From Enterovibrio nigricans DSM 22720 (GTDB lineage Bacteria; Pseudomonadota; Gammaproteobacteria; Enterobacterales; Vibrionaceae): a stretch of 56,612 nucleotides of DNA. The first letter of the stretch is position 1. Every line of letters begins with the position of its first letter. Positions 26,484 to 38,542 of the stretch are shown here, piece by piece. Below the pieces are notes generated by a model. The model saw only the letters and a list, made by a program, of their open reading frames with translations, made no database searches and was not told the origin of the DNA. Location of the stretch: assembly GCF_900167155.1 (NCBI RefSeq), contig NZ_FUXU01000025.1, positions 1 through 56,612 on the forward strand. The letters run 5' to 3'. A program made the translations under genes and the position numbers.

Positions 26484-27116
26484 TTATTTAGCCGCGGTGG
26501 AATAAATGGTCCACTTCATCACGACATTCTCATCTGAGGCAGCTACGCTCGCCGTGACTCTTCGACTGAGTATTTCTGTCTGATGCTCTGAATTTGCTGC
26601 CACTGGTTCGTTTTCACCAAACCCTACTATCATAATGCGGTCTGGGGTTACGCCCTTGCGAACGAGGGCTTGTTTAACGGCATTTGCGCGTCTTTCTGAA
26701 AGTGCCTGGTTGGCGTCGATACTGCCAATTGGGCTAGCATAGCCTTTTAGCTCGACGTGTGTTTGGGGGAAGCTTTTCATAAAGCGCGCAAGTTGATCGA
26801 CTTCGCGTAAAAACGACGCGGGAATACGCGCCGAGTTATTCGCAAACAATATATGAAGGTTATCGCGTGCATTTAACGCGAGAACTTCAGCACAGCCATC
26901 GTTATTAATATCCGCGCCTGGTGGTGTACCCGAGCATGCATCACGTTGATTGATGACACCGTCGCCGTCAGTGTCTTTCAAATCTGCCATTTGTTGAGCG
27001 ACAGGCGGGGGATCGACAGCTAAAGAACAGCCAGCGACAAAAAGAACAGATGCCGCGATGGGCAAGACTACAGCTTTTTTGAACTTGACTCGTGAGAGCC
27101 AAACTGCGTTCGTCAT
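26484..27116 (-). CDS. OmpA-family lipoprotein with thrombospondin type 3 repeat
   Basis: A 210-aa outer-membrane lipoprotein: lipobox FVAGC (Cys30), a TSP3 calcium motif DTDGDGVINQRDACSGTPPG (48-67), then an OmpA C-terminal peptidoglycan-binding domain (ILFANNSARIPASF, LKGYASPIGSID, SERRANAVKQALV). It overlaps the tolC-like gene by 4 bp (ATGA) and lies downstream of it. This tolC-ompA pair commonly accompanies LapA/Bap-type adhesins and probably supports their type I secretion or surface retention. Confidence 0.88.
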   Translation of the reverse strand: MTNAVWLSRVKFKKAVVLPIAASVLFVAGCSLAVDPPPVAQQMADLKDTDGDGVINQRDACSGTPPGADINNDGCAEVLALNARDNLHILFANNSARIPASFLREVDQLARFMKSFPQTHVELKGYASPIGSIDANQALSERRANAVKQALVRKGVTPDRIMIVGFGENEPVAANSEHQTEILSRRVTASVAASDENVVMKWTIYSTAAK

Positions 27117-28528
27117 TCTTTATCTCCTTCATCATTTGAGCTATACACAGAGGTTTGCCATTCTTCCGGCGTCTCTACCCTGAGCTCAGATAGCAGCAAG
27201 CCAGTGGCGTTTAACACTCTGTAACGCGCCAGAATTCCTGAAAAATACGCATCGAGGTAGGAACGACGTGCGTCGAACAACTCGTTTTCCGTGTTTAGCA
27301 GGTCCAGCAAGGTTCTTCGGCCAATAAGATATTGTTTTTCGTAAGCAATTAGGGTGTCTGAAGCCGCATCAACATGTTGTTGTAGGAAGGAAGTTTGCTT
27401 CTCTGCCAGCTCTTTTGCAGACCAAGCAAGGCGAGTGCTTTCATTCAGCAATCGGTGGGCATTATTGCGTATGTTTTTCGCTTTATTGATTTGATAGGCC
27501 GCGCTACGTGATTCGGCTGCATCAGTGCCGCCATTGAAAAGGTTATACCGCATTCGCAACATCGCCTGAAATTCGTCAGTGTTTCCAGGCGTGCCATCTA
27601 ACTCCTCCCCCCATTCCTGCGAAGCCTCAATGGTAAAGGTGGGGTACATATCACCTTTAGCCTGATTGTATTGGTATTTGGCTGCATCTACATCATGGTG
27701 GGCAACGTGGATAACGGGGTTGTTTTTCCTCGCGATGTTTAATGCCTCAGCAAGGGAACGAGGAATAAATAGCGCATCAACTTCTGGCGTCACCAAGGCG
27801 TTGGGTGACGTGCCAACAATTTGTTCAAACTCAGTGATTTTATCTTCTAGGTTGCTTTGTGCGGAAAGCACATTGGTGTGCGCCTGGGCAAGACGTCCTT
27901 GCGCTTGGGTGAGGTCTGAAGATGAACTTACACCACTTTCGGCGAGCTTGTTAACGTCGGCGGTGATTTCTTCGTGAGTCGTAAGATTTGAGCGTGTGAG
28001 CGTTAAAATTTGTTGTGCTCTGAGCACGTCTAAATAGACTTCAACAACACTCAATGCCGTATCTTGGATGTCTGCAAGTAGTTGATAACACTGGGCTTCT
28101 GCTTCTGCTTTGGTGCGTTGTATGTCGTTGTAGGTAATGGCGCCATCCCAAATCAATTGTCTGAGACTCAATCGCACGTCCTGAGGGTGATAGTCCCCTT
28201 TATTGCTGTCATTGTTGTAATCGGAGTAGCCAATACCAGCTTCCAGATCGAGAGAAGGTAAGTAACCTCCCGTTGATGCGTCTATGTTTTCGTGTCGGCT
28301 TTTAAACTCGTTATAGGCTTCCTTAATCAGTGGATTTAGTGTCAATGTTGTCGCAACTGCTTGCTCTAACGACTGTGCATTGATAGATAATGAAAATACC
28401 GTGGTTGTTAGAGACAAAGCGACGAGCATTAAGAATTTGCATAAATATTTCGTCTGTTGGCTTAAGCGTAATAAGTGAGATTGCACATTAGCTAACCGGT
28501 GTCTCTTATGGGATGTTGACTTGCTCAT
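27113..28528 (-). CDS. TolC-family outer-membrane channel of a type I secretion system (LapE/AggA-like)
   Basis: A 471-aa outer-membrane efflux protein. The signal peptide is hydrophobic at ~34-48 and ends near INAQS. The mature start SLEQAVATTLTLNPLIKEAY is the classic TolC helix opening. Duplicated coiled-coil segments follow, with YLDVLRAQQILTLT and RRTLLDLLNTENELFDARRS typical of the type I secretion branch. It is divergent from the giant adhesin gene, its likely substrate. The ABC and membrane-fusion partners are not in this window. Confidence 0.9.
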   Translation of the reverse strand: MSKSTSHKRHRLANVQSHLLRLSQQTKYLCKFLMLVALSLTTTVFSLSINAQSLEQAVATTLTLNPLIKEAYNEFKSRHENIDASTGGYLPSLDLEAGIGYSDYNNDSNKGDYHPQDVRLSLRQLIWDGAITYNDIQRTKAEAEAQCYQLLADIQDTALSVVEVYLDVLRAQQILTLTRSNLTTHEEITADVNKLAESGVSSSSDLTQAQGRLAQAHTNVLSAQSNLEDKITEFEQIVGTSPNALVTPEVDALFIPRSLAEALNIARKNNPVIHVAHHDVDAAKYQYNQAKGDMYPTFTIEASQEWGEELDGTPGNTDEFQAMLRMRYNLFNGGTDAAESRSAAYQINKAKNIRNNAHRLLNESTRLAWSAKELAEKQTSFLQQHVDAASDTLIAYEKQYLIGRRTLLDLLNTENELFDARRSYLDAYFSGILARYRVLNATGLLLSELRVETPEEWQTSVYSSNDEGDKE

Positions 28529-28926
28529 GAATGCTCCCTGAATGCGTTATTATTGTCTGTTGCTGCATAAAACTTGATAAAACACGACAAATTTACCCAG
28601 TGAAGGCAAAAACCACCCGACAAGGGGCTTTTTACGACGAACGGGAGGTATGTACGTCATAACCGGACAAAAATTGTGTGATGAAGCAAAAGAAACCTCT
28701 CGTCGCCTTTGCCCGTTAAAAGTAGGGCAAGTTGATGCGTATGTGACCCCCTAAACCAAGGTTTATCGCCTTTCTATTGGAAATGAGACAGATTGAGACG
28801 CATAAGTGACAGCCAAAATAGAAGCAAAGACAGTTTCTAGGTGCATTTGTGGCGCGTCGTCGCTTGTCCTGCCATTTGAGACATTTGTTTGCCCACAGCC
28901 AGATACTGGACCAATGATGACTGACA
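28529..28926. other. Divergent promoter region between tolC and the giant adhesin
   Basis: About 400 bp. I see no GEMM aptamer here (no AAACC...GGGACG pair). The only clear structure is the hairpin that follows. Confidence 0.5.
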
Positions 28927-28975
28927 CAGGAGGAGTGTTGAAATTCTGATTAGAATTTCACGACCTCCTGTTTTT
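28927..28975 (+). terminator. Leader terminator/attenuator in front of the adhesin
   Basis: Outer stem CAGGAGG (28927-28933) with CCTCCTG (28964-28970); inner stem TGAAATTCT (28939-28947) with AGAATTTCA (28952-28960), loop GATT; then five T. It ends 22 bp before ATG 28998 on the same strand. Since nothing upstream needs terminating on this strand, it may attenuate the adhesin transcript. Confidence 0.75.
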
Positions 28976-28997
28976 GCTTAATTAAGGGGTATAAGCG

Positions 28998-29174
28998 ATG
29001 ACGGAGCACAACGATGCAGATGGACAAAATCAGGGCGAAAGTGATCATACAGACGCGCATCTGACCATTAAAAATGGTCAAGTATTTGTTATTCGAGATG
29101 GCGTAGCGAACCCAGTACCTTTCTCTTCTGATGTAAAAGCAAACGATTTGGTTGTCGCTAACCCTTCAGCATAG
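28998..29174 (+). pseudogene. Adhesin fragment 1: start of the retention module
   Basis: 58 codons, opening MTEHNDADGQ, with IKNGQVFVIRDGVANPVPF typical of the beta-rich retention module, ending at TAG 29172. The frame continues unchanged beyond the stop (FVVIKNGIPTLVDEP). Confidence 0.7.
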
Positions 29175-29300
29175 TTTGTTGTCATAAAAAATGGCATTCC
29201 TACCTTAGTTGATGAACCTTGTGCGACGTGTATTCGCGTTGATGGAGAGGGCGTTGAGGTAATCGGTCTCGCGACCAATATTGGATTCCGTGAATCTGAC

Positions 29301-32300
29301 GTGGCGCTTACTTTGCTAGAAGACGATATCACGGCGCTACAACGCGCAATACTGGAAGGGATTGACCCCTCGGAAATACAAGAGACTCCTGCGGCAGGTG
29401 GAGCAGTGAGTTCGTCTATCGGTGGATTTGCAGTTATTCAGTACGACTACACTGCGGTATTGGCGGAGGCGGGCTTTGAAACATCGTACGTACGCCAGTC
29501 GCGATCGTTTTTCAACGAAGATGATGCTCCGTTACTTGCTGCTTTGGGCGGCGGGGATTTGTCTATTACGGTGCGAGAGGGCGATTTAAGCGACCCGTTG
29601 CAGGGTGAGAGTTACCCCGTTTCTGGCAGTAAAACACTGATTGTATCTGCGGGGTCTTTGGGACTCGATGCGTCGTCTTTTGTGTTTGAACCACTGTCAG
29701 TTGCTACGGCTATCGCAGAACTCTCAAAAGAGACGTTCACATCGGGTCAGTCTGTTGAATATTCGCTGAGTGAAAATGCGAGAGAAATCGTCGGGAAAAC
29801 AGCAGAGGGTGAGACCGTTGTCACGATAGTACTCACGCCATCACTGCTTGGCAGAGATATCGAACTGACAACAACAGTGACGATTTTTAAACCCATTGAC
29901 CATCTTCCTTCGAACGCCTCAGGGTTGGTTAGGGTCGTCAATGATGCCTTGGAAATTGATCTCTCTGTTCAGGGCTCAGACACTGCGGGTAACGCGCTGC
30001 GCGAGCCTGTGGATGTTATGATAACCATTACTGACGGCGCGCTTCCTACGATAAAGCCGAGCAGTATCACTCACAATGAAAACGAATTAAATTTTGTTTC
30101 CAAACCTATCCCACTCAATGTAGAAGCGAACGCTGATGAAATATCGACGGTGAAGTTCGTCGCCACCGATCAACTCAGTGCGGCGTTAGATAACCTGACA
30201 AGTAACGGATCAGCCACAACGTTTGAAATTTCAGATGAAGCGATCACGGTTGTACTCGCCTCTGAGCCTTCTGTTGTGGTGTTTAGCATTCAGTTGGAAC
30301 AGAAAAATGGAGAATACAACTACGTCTTTTCTGAAAATGCCAGTGTAGATCAATCGGTAAATGGCGAGTCTGTGCTGATACCGGTTACGGTTGCAGTCAC
30401 AGACTACGACAATGATACTGTGGAAGGCCGTTTTTCTATCACGATTGATGATGGTAATAACGGAACGGGAGAAAGCGCTTCTCTTTCCGGAGAGTTTGAT
30501 GTTACGGAAGGTAAAATTGGCGATGGGGGAGCTGTTCCCGTACAAACTGCCACAGGTTCGGTGTCTATCGACGCCGGTTCAGACAGACTGTTGCCTGATT
30601 CGTTATCCATTTCAAACCTAAATACTTCAGCGGGTATTCCCGGACTCATACAAGAACTCAATGAGCTGACATCGGAAGGTCGAGCGCTGGTATTTGAGCT
30701 GTCTCCAAGTAGCACAGGGAACACAATTCTCATCGAAGGGAAGCTACCGGATGGCTCGATCGCGGTTTCTTTTACGCTTGTGGCGTCTCAAGTACCTGGC
30801 GATGGCGCTGCGGGAGTTTCCGTTGCTTCTACGTTTGTGCTTTACCAGCCATTGGACCACCAAGACGATGCGAAATTTGTTGGGAATCGCTGGGTGACTC
30901 TAAGTGATCCGTCAAGTGGCAACTTGGCGTTTGATATAAAGCTCCAACTGCAACTTAAAGACACTGATGGCGATATTTTAGATAAGCCAGTTGCTCTCAA
31001 TTATCAGGTGGTTGACGGCTCAAGGCCTGAAATTAAAACCGCAGATATTGAGGTGACCGATCCCGATGAAAATGCGGGACCTTCTACTGAAACAGCGTCG
31101 CTTGGTCTTTCTTTGGGCAGTGATGAGATTGCATCGTTAGAGTGGCAAGTAGGGAGTAGCTTTAATACGTTTGTGGCGTCGTTAAGCAGCGACGGTAACG
31201 CGCTTTCTCTAATTCCAGCTAACGCACAAATTAATGGTTCTAGCGCCCCCATTAATATCGGCTATCAAGACGCTAACGGCACAACAGTGACAGTTCTGAC
31301 GCTGACATTACTCCCTGATACGGGTGATTACAGTGTGACGTTGAGAGAGTCTATTGACCAACCGGACAGTGAAAGTGTTGTCTTCAATTTGGGTGTTAAA
31401 GTGACCGATTTTGATGATGACAGCGCATCCGACAATTTCACGGTCACCGTTTTTGATGGCAATAATTTATCACTTTCTCCCGTCAACGCCACCATTATTG
31501 ATCCCAACATAGGCAGTGTCAGTGAGCAAGAGAATCTGAGTCTCGGGTTAACGCTGGGCGCTGATGCTCTGAAAACATTAGTGTTTTATGCACCTACAGG
31601 ACTAGAGGCCGCATTAAATGCAATGACGAGCAGTGGCTACGAAACGAAAGTGATACCTCAGCCATTTTCGTCACTTTCGGACACAATCAGTATTGTCATC
31701 GATGATGCCAACTCTCCCAATAATGGAGAAACGGCGCTTTCAATTGTTCTAAACAAGGACGCCAACGGAATACCTGATGGAACTTACAGTGTCTCTCAGT
31801 CATTGGCTATCGATGAGCCTGATGAGCTCATCAATCTTCCCATTGGCGTACGTGCTATAGACACGGATAACGATGCAGTTTCCGCTGAATTTACTGTCAC
31901 TATCAAAGACAGCAGTGAATTACCTACTACCGGAGTTACTGGTGACATTACGTTAAGTGAGCCTGATTTAACACCAGGTTCAGGGCAGCAAGGCTACCCC
32001 GATTCAGCGGATACCGACGTGACTATCACTGCACTCAATGATCGCTTAATTCCAGAAAGTGCAGGGTTGGAAGAAACCCAGTTGGCGAGCATTCTCGCCA
32101 ACCTCAATGGTTCTTTAACCAGTGATGGTGTGAGCGTTGTGTTTACTTACGATACGAGTACACACACCTTGGTGGGGATGGCAAACAATGAAAAGGTCAT
32201 TGCCGTCAGTTTCGAAGGCACACAAGCTGCCAATGGATTTAGCGTTGATATCACGCCTACGTTGACGCTCTACAAACCGCTGGATCATTTGGACAGTGGT

Positions 32301-34505
32301 GTATCGAATAACACGCTAACAGTGAATGAAGACAATATTTCGATAGCTTTGCCTATACAGGTGAAGGATTCTGACGGTGATATTGTCAGTGGGGCGGCAT
32401 CTGTTGATGTGGTGATAAAAGACGGTGAAGGCCCGTCCATTACGTCTACCCCAGCCTTAGCGGTGGAAGAAAGTGATATCAACCAAAACGGCAGTGGAGG
32501 AAACACCAACCGTCCTGGTACGACGCCCGGAGGAGTAGGTACCGATCAGGATACCGACAGCGGAAAGCTCGTAATTGATTCGGGTAGCGACAATATTAAA
32601 GACATTTCACTTGATGTTAGTGCTTTTGCGTCAAACAACGCGTCTAACAGTCAAAATGCATCAGGAAACAATGTACCGCTAAGTTCGAAAGGTGAACCTG
32701 TCACTTTGCACCTTACTAGTGATGTGAGTGGAGTGAAAACCTATACGGGTAAAGCGGAAACACGAGAAGTGTTCACCATTACCTTAGATTCACAGGGGAA
32801 CTATACCTTTACGTTGCTCGGTGCGTTAGATCACCCTCAGGGTGATCAAAAAAATACCTTAACCATCAATTTGCCCGTCGTCGTTATGGATTCAGATAAT
32901 GACACCGCGACTAGCATTTTGAACGTTAATGTAGCCGATGATGTGCCATTTTCGTTGGAAACCGATGGTGTGGGTGTAGGTGGCGGTGCTTTGGTCACGG
33001 AAGAAGGGGATCATTCTCCGAGGTTAACAATACTGCCTGCAAGGAACCGCGGGGCGGACGACGCCCATATCAAGTCTGTCACAATCAATGGTGAGCAGCA
33101 TGAGTTGAATGTCGGGTTGAATAATGTTTTCATTGTCAGAGAAGGGCCGGGAGGGCAAGTCCTTGGCACATTGCTGATCCAAAGTTCAGGGAATGTTCAA
33201 TTTACCGCTGCGGAGGATGTTGACCACAGTGGAAGCACAAATAACCGTATAGAAGAAACGTTCAGCTACGAAATCATCGACGGTGATGGAGATATTGTTG
33301 TTGGCTCCACACAAATCGTTGTTGTGGATGGAGAGCCTCAACTTATTGTTGAAAATGCTGCGGGTGTTGAAGATCAGGGGCGGGAAGGCGACCCCAATGA
33401 TGATGTGGTGAATAATCCTGCGGACGGTATCCCCATTAATATCTCTATTGATGTGGGTGACAATGATCAGGGAGAGGTTGTTGATCGAGTGTTGATCACC
33501 CTGCCGGCTAATGCGCAAGGAACATTTTATGCCAACGGCGCTGAACTCGCGGTAACTGACGGAAAAATAGTGCTACCTGCAAATTTGTTCTCTCCTGATG
33601 CTCAAAACGAAATATGGACACTGCAAGGTGTTACCTTCGTACCCAATCAAGATTATTCCGCTGCCAGCGGAGTCCCCACATTCTCGGTCACGGGGTTCGT
33701 GAAAAATGCGGATGGTACAGAAAGAACGTTGGCCACACAGAGCTTTACTATAACGGTTGAGGGCATTGCGGACGTTCCTCAGTGGGATTCTGAAAACACC
33801 ACGCTTTATTACAACATCGATGAAGACAGTGACGGTGCAAATCTCGCCATCGAAGCGGATTTACAAGATAGCGACGGCTCCGAAACACTGACCTATTTTC
33901 TTACTCTGGACAGCGGTGACGCCACGTTGCTTCTAAACGGCAATACACTGACACCAAGTAATGGGAAATACGAAATTTCTGCCGCTGACATCAATAATGT
34001 CATGGTGAAGCCGGATGCTAATTATTCGGGAGATATTACGCTTACCGCCATCGCACAAAGTAAAGAAACCTCCAACTTCGTGGCGGGGCAACAAACCGCA
34101 GATTCCGCGCCTAGAACCATCACGATTGCAGTGAGCCCTGAAGCAAATTCGACGACATTGAAAGTATCCCGAGTGAGCGGCGATGAAGATACCCTGATCC
34201 CGCTAGGGGGCAGTATAAAGCTCACCGACACGGTTGATACCGATGCATCTGAAACCTTGTATGTTTGGATTACAGGGTTACCTGAAGGGGCGAACCTGTT
34301 TCTTGGCAGCGATAAGGTTGTGCCTGACAGCAATGGTTTGTATGAGGTCTTGTATGCGGATATCGCGAACCTGAAACTTGAGCCACCACCGGAAAGCAAT
34401 GTGGACTTTGCTATTTCAATCAGGGGAGTAGTGAAAGATACCGCTATCATCACTAACGCTTCAGGCGTGGACGAAACGGTCACTCAAGTAATCCTAAAAC
34501 CTTAA
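29301..34505 (+). pseudogene. Adhesin fragment 2: retention-module end and T1SS-143 repeats
   Basis: 1,734 codons from an internal GTG; the frame is open from 29175. It holds the linker helix (LLEDDITALQRAILEGIDPS), the LapG-type ETPAAGG, then a Gly-poor stretch and at least eight ~143-residue repeats. The repeats are recognisable by DHxxxx...TDxDxD and closing xxDGxxP phrases (ITDGALP, IDDGNNG, VVDGSRP, VFDGNN, IKDGEGP, VVDGEP). Tandem-95/cadherin-like units follow from IADVPQWDSEN. It ends in TAA where one A of a run appears missing. Confidence 0.8.
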
Positions 34506-34513
34506 ATGTAGCG

Positions 34514-37345
34514 TTGAAAGGGGTGGCTGATGAGCCGGATATCGAGCCTGATCTTGGTGATATTTGGCAACCTGTTATTGAAGGCGGGAAAGAAACGGGT
34601 ATTGAAACCACGATTGAAGAAGACAGCTCAGTTTCCCTTTCATTTCATATCAAGTCCGGCGAAGACGGTGACAAGTTACCGGATGATAACTCCGAAACGT
34701 TGACGACGTTGCTGACCAAAATCCCAGAAGGGGTCACCCTGCTCGATACCAATAATCAAAAAGTGAATTTGATTTATGCAGGCATGGATGATGAAAACCC
34801 ACCGCAGCCGCAATATCAGGCAAGTATTGATGGCTTGTCTGACATTAAACTTATTCCACCGGAAGGGAGCACGAAAGACATCACACTCACAGTGAGCATT
34901 GTGGTGACGGAAAATGACGGTGACTCATTAACGGTAAATCGAGATGTGATCATTCATATCGATCCTAAGATTGACGCGACCAATTACGCATTGTCCTCTC
35001 TTGGTTATGAAGACCAACCCATTGATATCAACTGGCGGCCCGATGAAAACAGTGGGTTTACAGATAACCGAGAAGAAATTGTTGGCATCGTTTTCTCGAT
35101 GTCTTCTATCGCGATTGCTGCGGGTTACGAACTGACCATTGAAGGTGAATCTGCTCCATTGACATTTTCCGGCGGAGAAGTGGTGCTTTCGGCTGCCCAA
35201 GTGACAGCCTTGGTCAATGGATCGAGCCTCACGATGAAAGCGCCGCCAAACAGCGATGTGGATGAAGATATTGGCCTCAGTGTGAAGCTGACCGTTGAAC
35301 AGAAAGATGAAGATGACCCATCGATTATCGACAGAGTTGATGTAACCGGCGATCTGAATGTGCGGATTATTGCGACGGTGGAAGATGGAGATATTGAGGT
35401 AGTCAACGCTGCTGATACAGCCTTAACGACGATCAGCGATGGCGGAACGGGTTCAATCTCGCTGTCGGATTCTGATCACCGATTGGTATTCAAAACTGCA
35501 GAGGGTATTAATACTGATGGAAGCAGTGAAGAGCTAATCACTGAAGTCGTTGTTTCGTTTGTTCAAAATGCACAGGGCGACCCGTTTACTGGTGAAAACC
35601 AAGCCTATTTTGACCAGTTTTATATTAAAGGCGGGATAAACAATGGCGATGGCAGTTGGACAGTCCCCGAGTCGTCATTGGCCGATCTGACGATTTCAAC
35701 GTCTTCGCCGATCACCACACCCGTATTCGTGAAAATTGTGGGAACTGTACAAGATCAGGGCGATGCGGGTGAAGGAGATAAAAGTGCCGAAGAAGAGCAA
35801 GATCCTATTGTAATTACCCTGGACTTTAGTGGTCACAATACCAATACACAAGAGGCCGGAGCCATCACCGTCAACGCTGGTGACATAACTGGTGTTGAAG
35901 ACAAAACACTCAACCTAGGTCAACAACTGGATGGTCTCATTTCAGTGGATCCAACGAATGCACCTGATGATGAATTGACGCTGGTGATCAGCGCTGCATC
36001 TCTTTCGTCTGCGGGCGTTAGCGTCTCCGGCATGGAATTTAATAGTGTCACGGCAGAGTACGTTGCAAAGGTGAGTGTCGCCGCGAATGGCAGTGTCGAT
36101 CTGTCAGGCGTTTCTCTCTCTTTACCCAAGCACTTCGCAGGGGATTTCACGTTACCGATAAAGCTGGTTACCACCGACCAAGAAAGCGGTGATACCAAAG
36201 AGATTACCACGACAGTTGATGTGCTCATTGAACCTCAAGTCGATGGCATTAAGACAAGTGTTACTGTGATACAAACAAGTGGCCTTGATAGCGACAAACA
36301 GCCGGACAGTGGCAGTACCACGGTCTTTCCCGGTGAGGCGTTGGAAGATGGCATTATCAAGCTGAGTATCACGGACTCTTTGTTAGACCCTGATACTGAC
36401 CCAACTCGTGGTGTGGAAAGCATTACCTCAGTAGCGCTTTCAGTTGAAGGAGCTGTCGGTAAGTTTGTAGACGCATCAGGACAAGTCGTGGAGGATCAAA
36501 ACGGTGTGTATACCGTCACGCTTGCTCAACTGTCAGACATCTATTTCAAGCCCACTGAAAATTACAGTGGGCCAGTGAATGTGAATGTAAAAACCTTTAT
36601 CACAGATACGGCAAAAAATGACGATACGGGGAAACCAGACTCGACAGTTTCTGGCAGTGTCGATTCCCAAGTTTCGTTTACGATTATCCCTGTTAATGAC
36701 CCCATCACGTTTTCAGGGAACACAACGCCAATCAATGGTAATGAAGACGCCGAGATCGCGTTGACGGGTATTTCCGCGAGTGTTCAGGATACCGATGGCT
36801 CGGAAGAGATCGTGTCTTTACAGATCACAGGTGTGCCTGATGATTTCCAACTGATTTCGACAGGGAGCCAATTGGTTCAAAATAGTGGTAATGGGATTTG
36901 GACGATTAGTGTGCCCAGTGGGAGCCAATCCGTCAGTTTGGATGACATCTCTTTTATTCCACCGGAAAATTTCAGCGGATCTCTAGACGTTGATTTAGTG
37001 GTGTATGCGAAAGAGCAAGCATTGGATGTACCTAATCAATATGAAAGTAGCATTACCGTTGTGGTCAACCCAATTGGTGATGGTGTAGATACCGACATTA
37101 CAACGGCAGTGTCTGGTACGGAAGATGAGCAAATTATCTTACCACTTGATATCAGCGTTATAGACAATTCGCCGACATACGATGGCACAGGCCTTGCTGT
37201 TATTGAAAATGGCCCGGAAAAAGTGCGTGTTGTGTTGACGAATGTCCCTGATAGCTCAACGCTCAGCTTACCGCCAAATGCACCTGCCGGAAGCACGATC
37301 GAGAAGCAGCCTGATGGCTCCTGGATCGCCAACATCAACGGATAA
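34514..37345 (+). pseudogene. Adhesin fragment 3: cadherin/VCBS-like repeats
   Basis: 943 codons in the next frame, preceded in frame by KTLNVAL, which smoothly continues fragment 2. It contains repeated calcium-binding phrases (EDQPIDINW, GVEDKTLNL, NEDAEIALTG, GTEDEQIILP) and Ser/Thr/Asp-rich beta repeats. It ends at TAA 37343; the same frame goes on as TLSELIFTPGDANENNWDG, a normal repeat continuation. Confidence 0.8.
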
Positions 37346-37480
37346 ACGTTATCCGAGTTAATTTTCACGCCCGGCGATGCAAATGAAAATAACTGGGATG
37401 GGAAGCTGGAGGTATCAGTTCGTGCCGTTGATAACGGTGTAGAAGCCGTTAGTGCACTTTGGGACGATCAAACCATCACT

Positions 37481-38542
37481 GTGACGGTTTCCGCTGTCAA
37501 TGATGCGCCCGAATTGACGTTACCGAGCACACCTCTTGCTGCAGAAGAGGAGACGGCATTACTTATTGAGTCAATCCGAGTGAAAGACGTGGATGCCGGT
37601 GAGTCACCAACGGGTGTTATTGAAGTGAGGCTCAGTGTAAAAGATGGCGCAGTCGCATTGCCATTGGGCTCTCCAACGACAGGGATAACGGTCACCGGTG
37701 CGGGTTCTGAAACCATGACGCTAGAAGGTACCCTTGACGCGATTAATGGCTTGCTCACGGCTGGGGTGACTTATACCGGTGATACGAACTTCTCTGGTTC
37801 AGACCTACTAACCGTTACCGTTAACGATAATGGCAATACGGGGTCTGGCGGTGCGAAAACCGACACGGAATCCGTGGCTATTAATGTGGCGCCAAAACCA
37901 GATATTCCCACTCTTACGTTGAGTACGGCACAGACTGCAGCGGTAGGAGGGAGCATTTCAGCGGTGATTCCATTGTTGGGATTGGCTGCTGCACTGACGG
38001 ATCCTTCTGAAACCTTATCGGTTGAAATAAGAAGTATCCCATCCTCCTTAACGTTTGTGGATGCAGATGGCGTAGCCATTGGGACAGGTCCTGTGGCAGG
38101 TACACTGACACTGACTGCTGCAGAACTGGCACAGCTTCATGTTATGGGAACATCACCGAGCACAACGACAGTCAGTGTTGTTGCTGTCTCGACGACAACA
38201 TTGAATGAAGATGCAGAATCACCGTCTATATCCTTGTCTATCAATGTACAAGACCCCGCCCAACAAGCCATTCAGGCGCAAGATACAAGCGTAGAAAATA
38301 TCGTGGTGTCTGGAGATGAAGGCGCGACTCTGGAAGGTGGTGCAGGAGATGATTCACTCATTGGCGGTTTGGGTGCCGATATTTTGATAGGTGGTAGCGG
38401 GAATGACGAATTGTATGGTGGGAAAGAGGGCGCGGATGCTGTAAAGGATTCGTTTGTATGGGTCACCGCAGATCTTGGTACGGTGGGCTCTCCCGCTGTT
38501 GATACCGTTCAAGACTTCGAATTGTCGATGTTTTGGACGTGA
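37481..38542 (+). pseudogene. Adhesin fragment 4: last repeats and first RTX block
   Basis: 353 codons (frame open from 37346). Cadherin-like repeats lead to an RTX block, GDEGATLEGGAGDDSLIGGL and onward, then DTVQDFELS, the usual lead-in to the C-terminal secretion module. The frame ends at TGA 38540 after one base is lost near 38526; the correct continuation is DVLDVSQAVNV in the adjoining frame. Confidence 0.8.

Noticed and set aside
28529-28997. Second GEMM riboswitch upstream of the giant adhesin
   Set aside because: The conserved AAACC...GGGACG-AAAGC core is absent; only a terminator-like hairpin is present.
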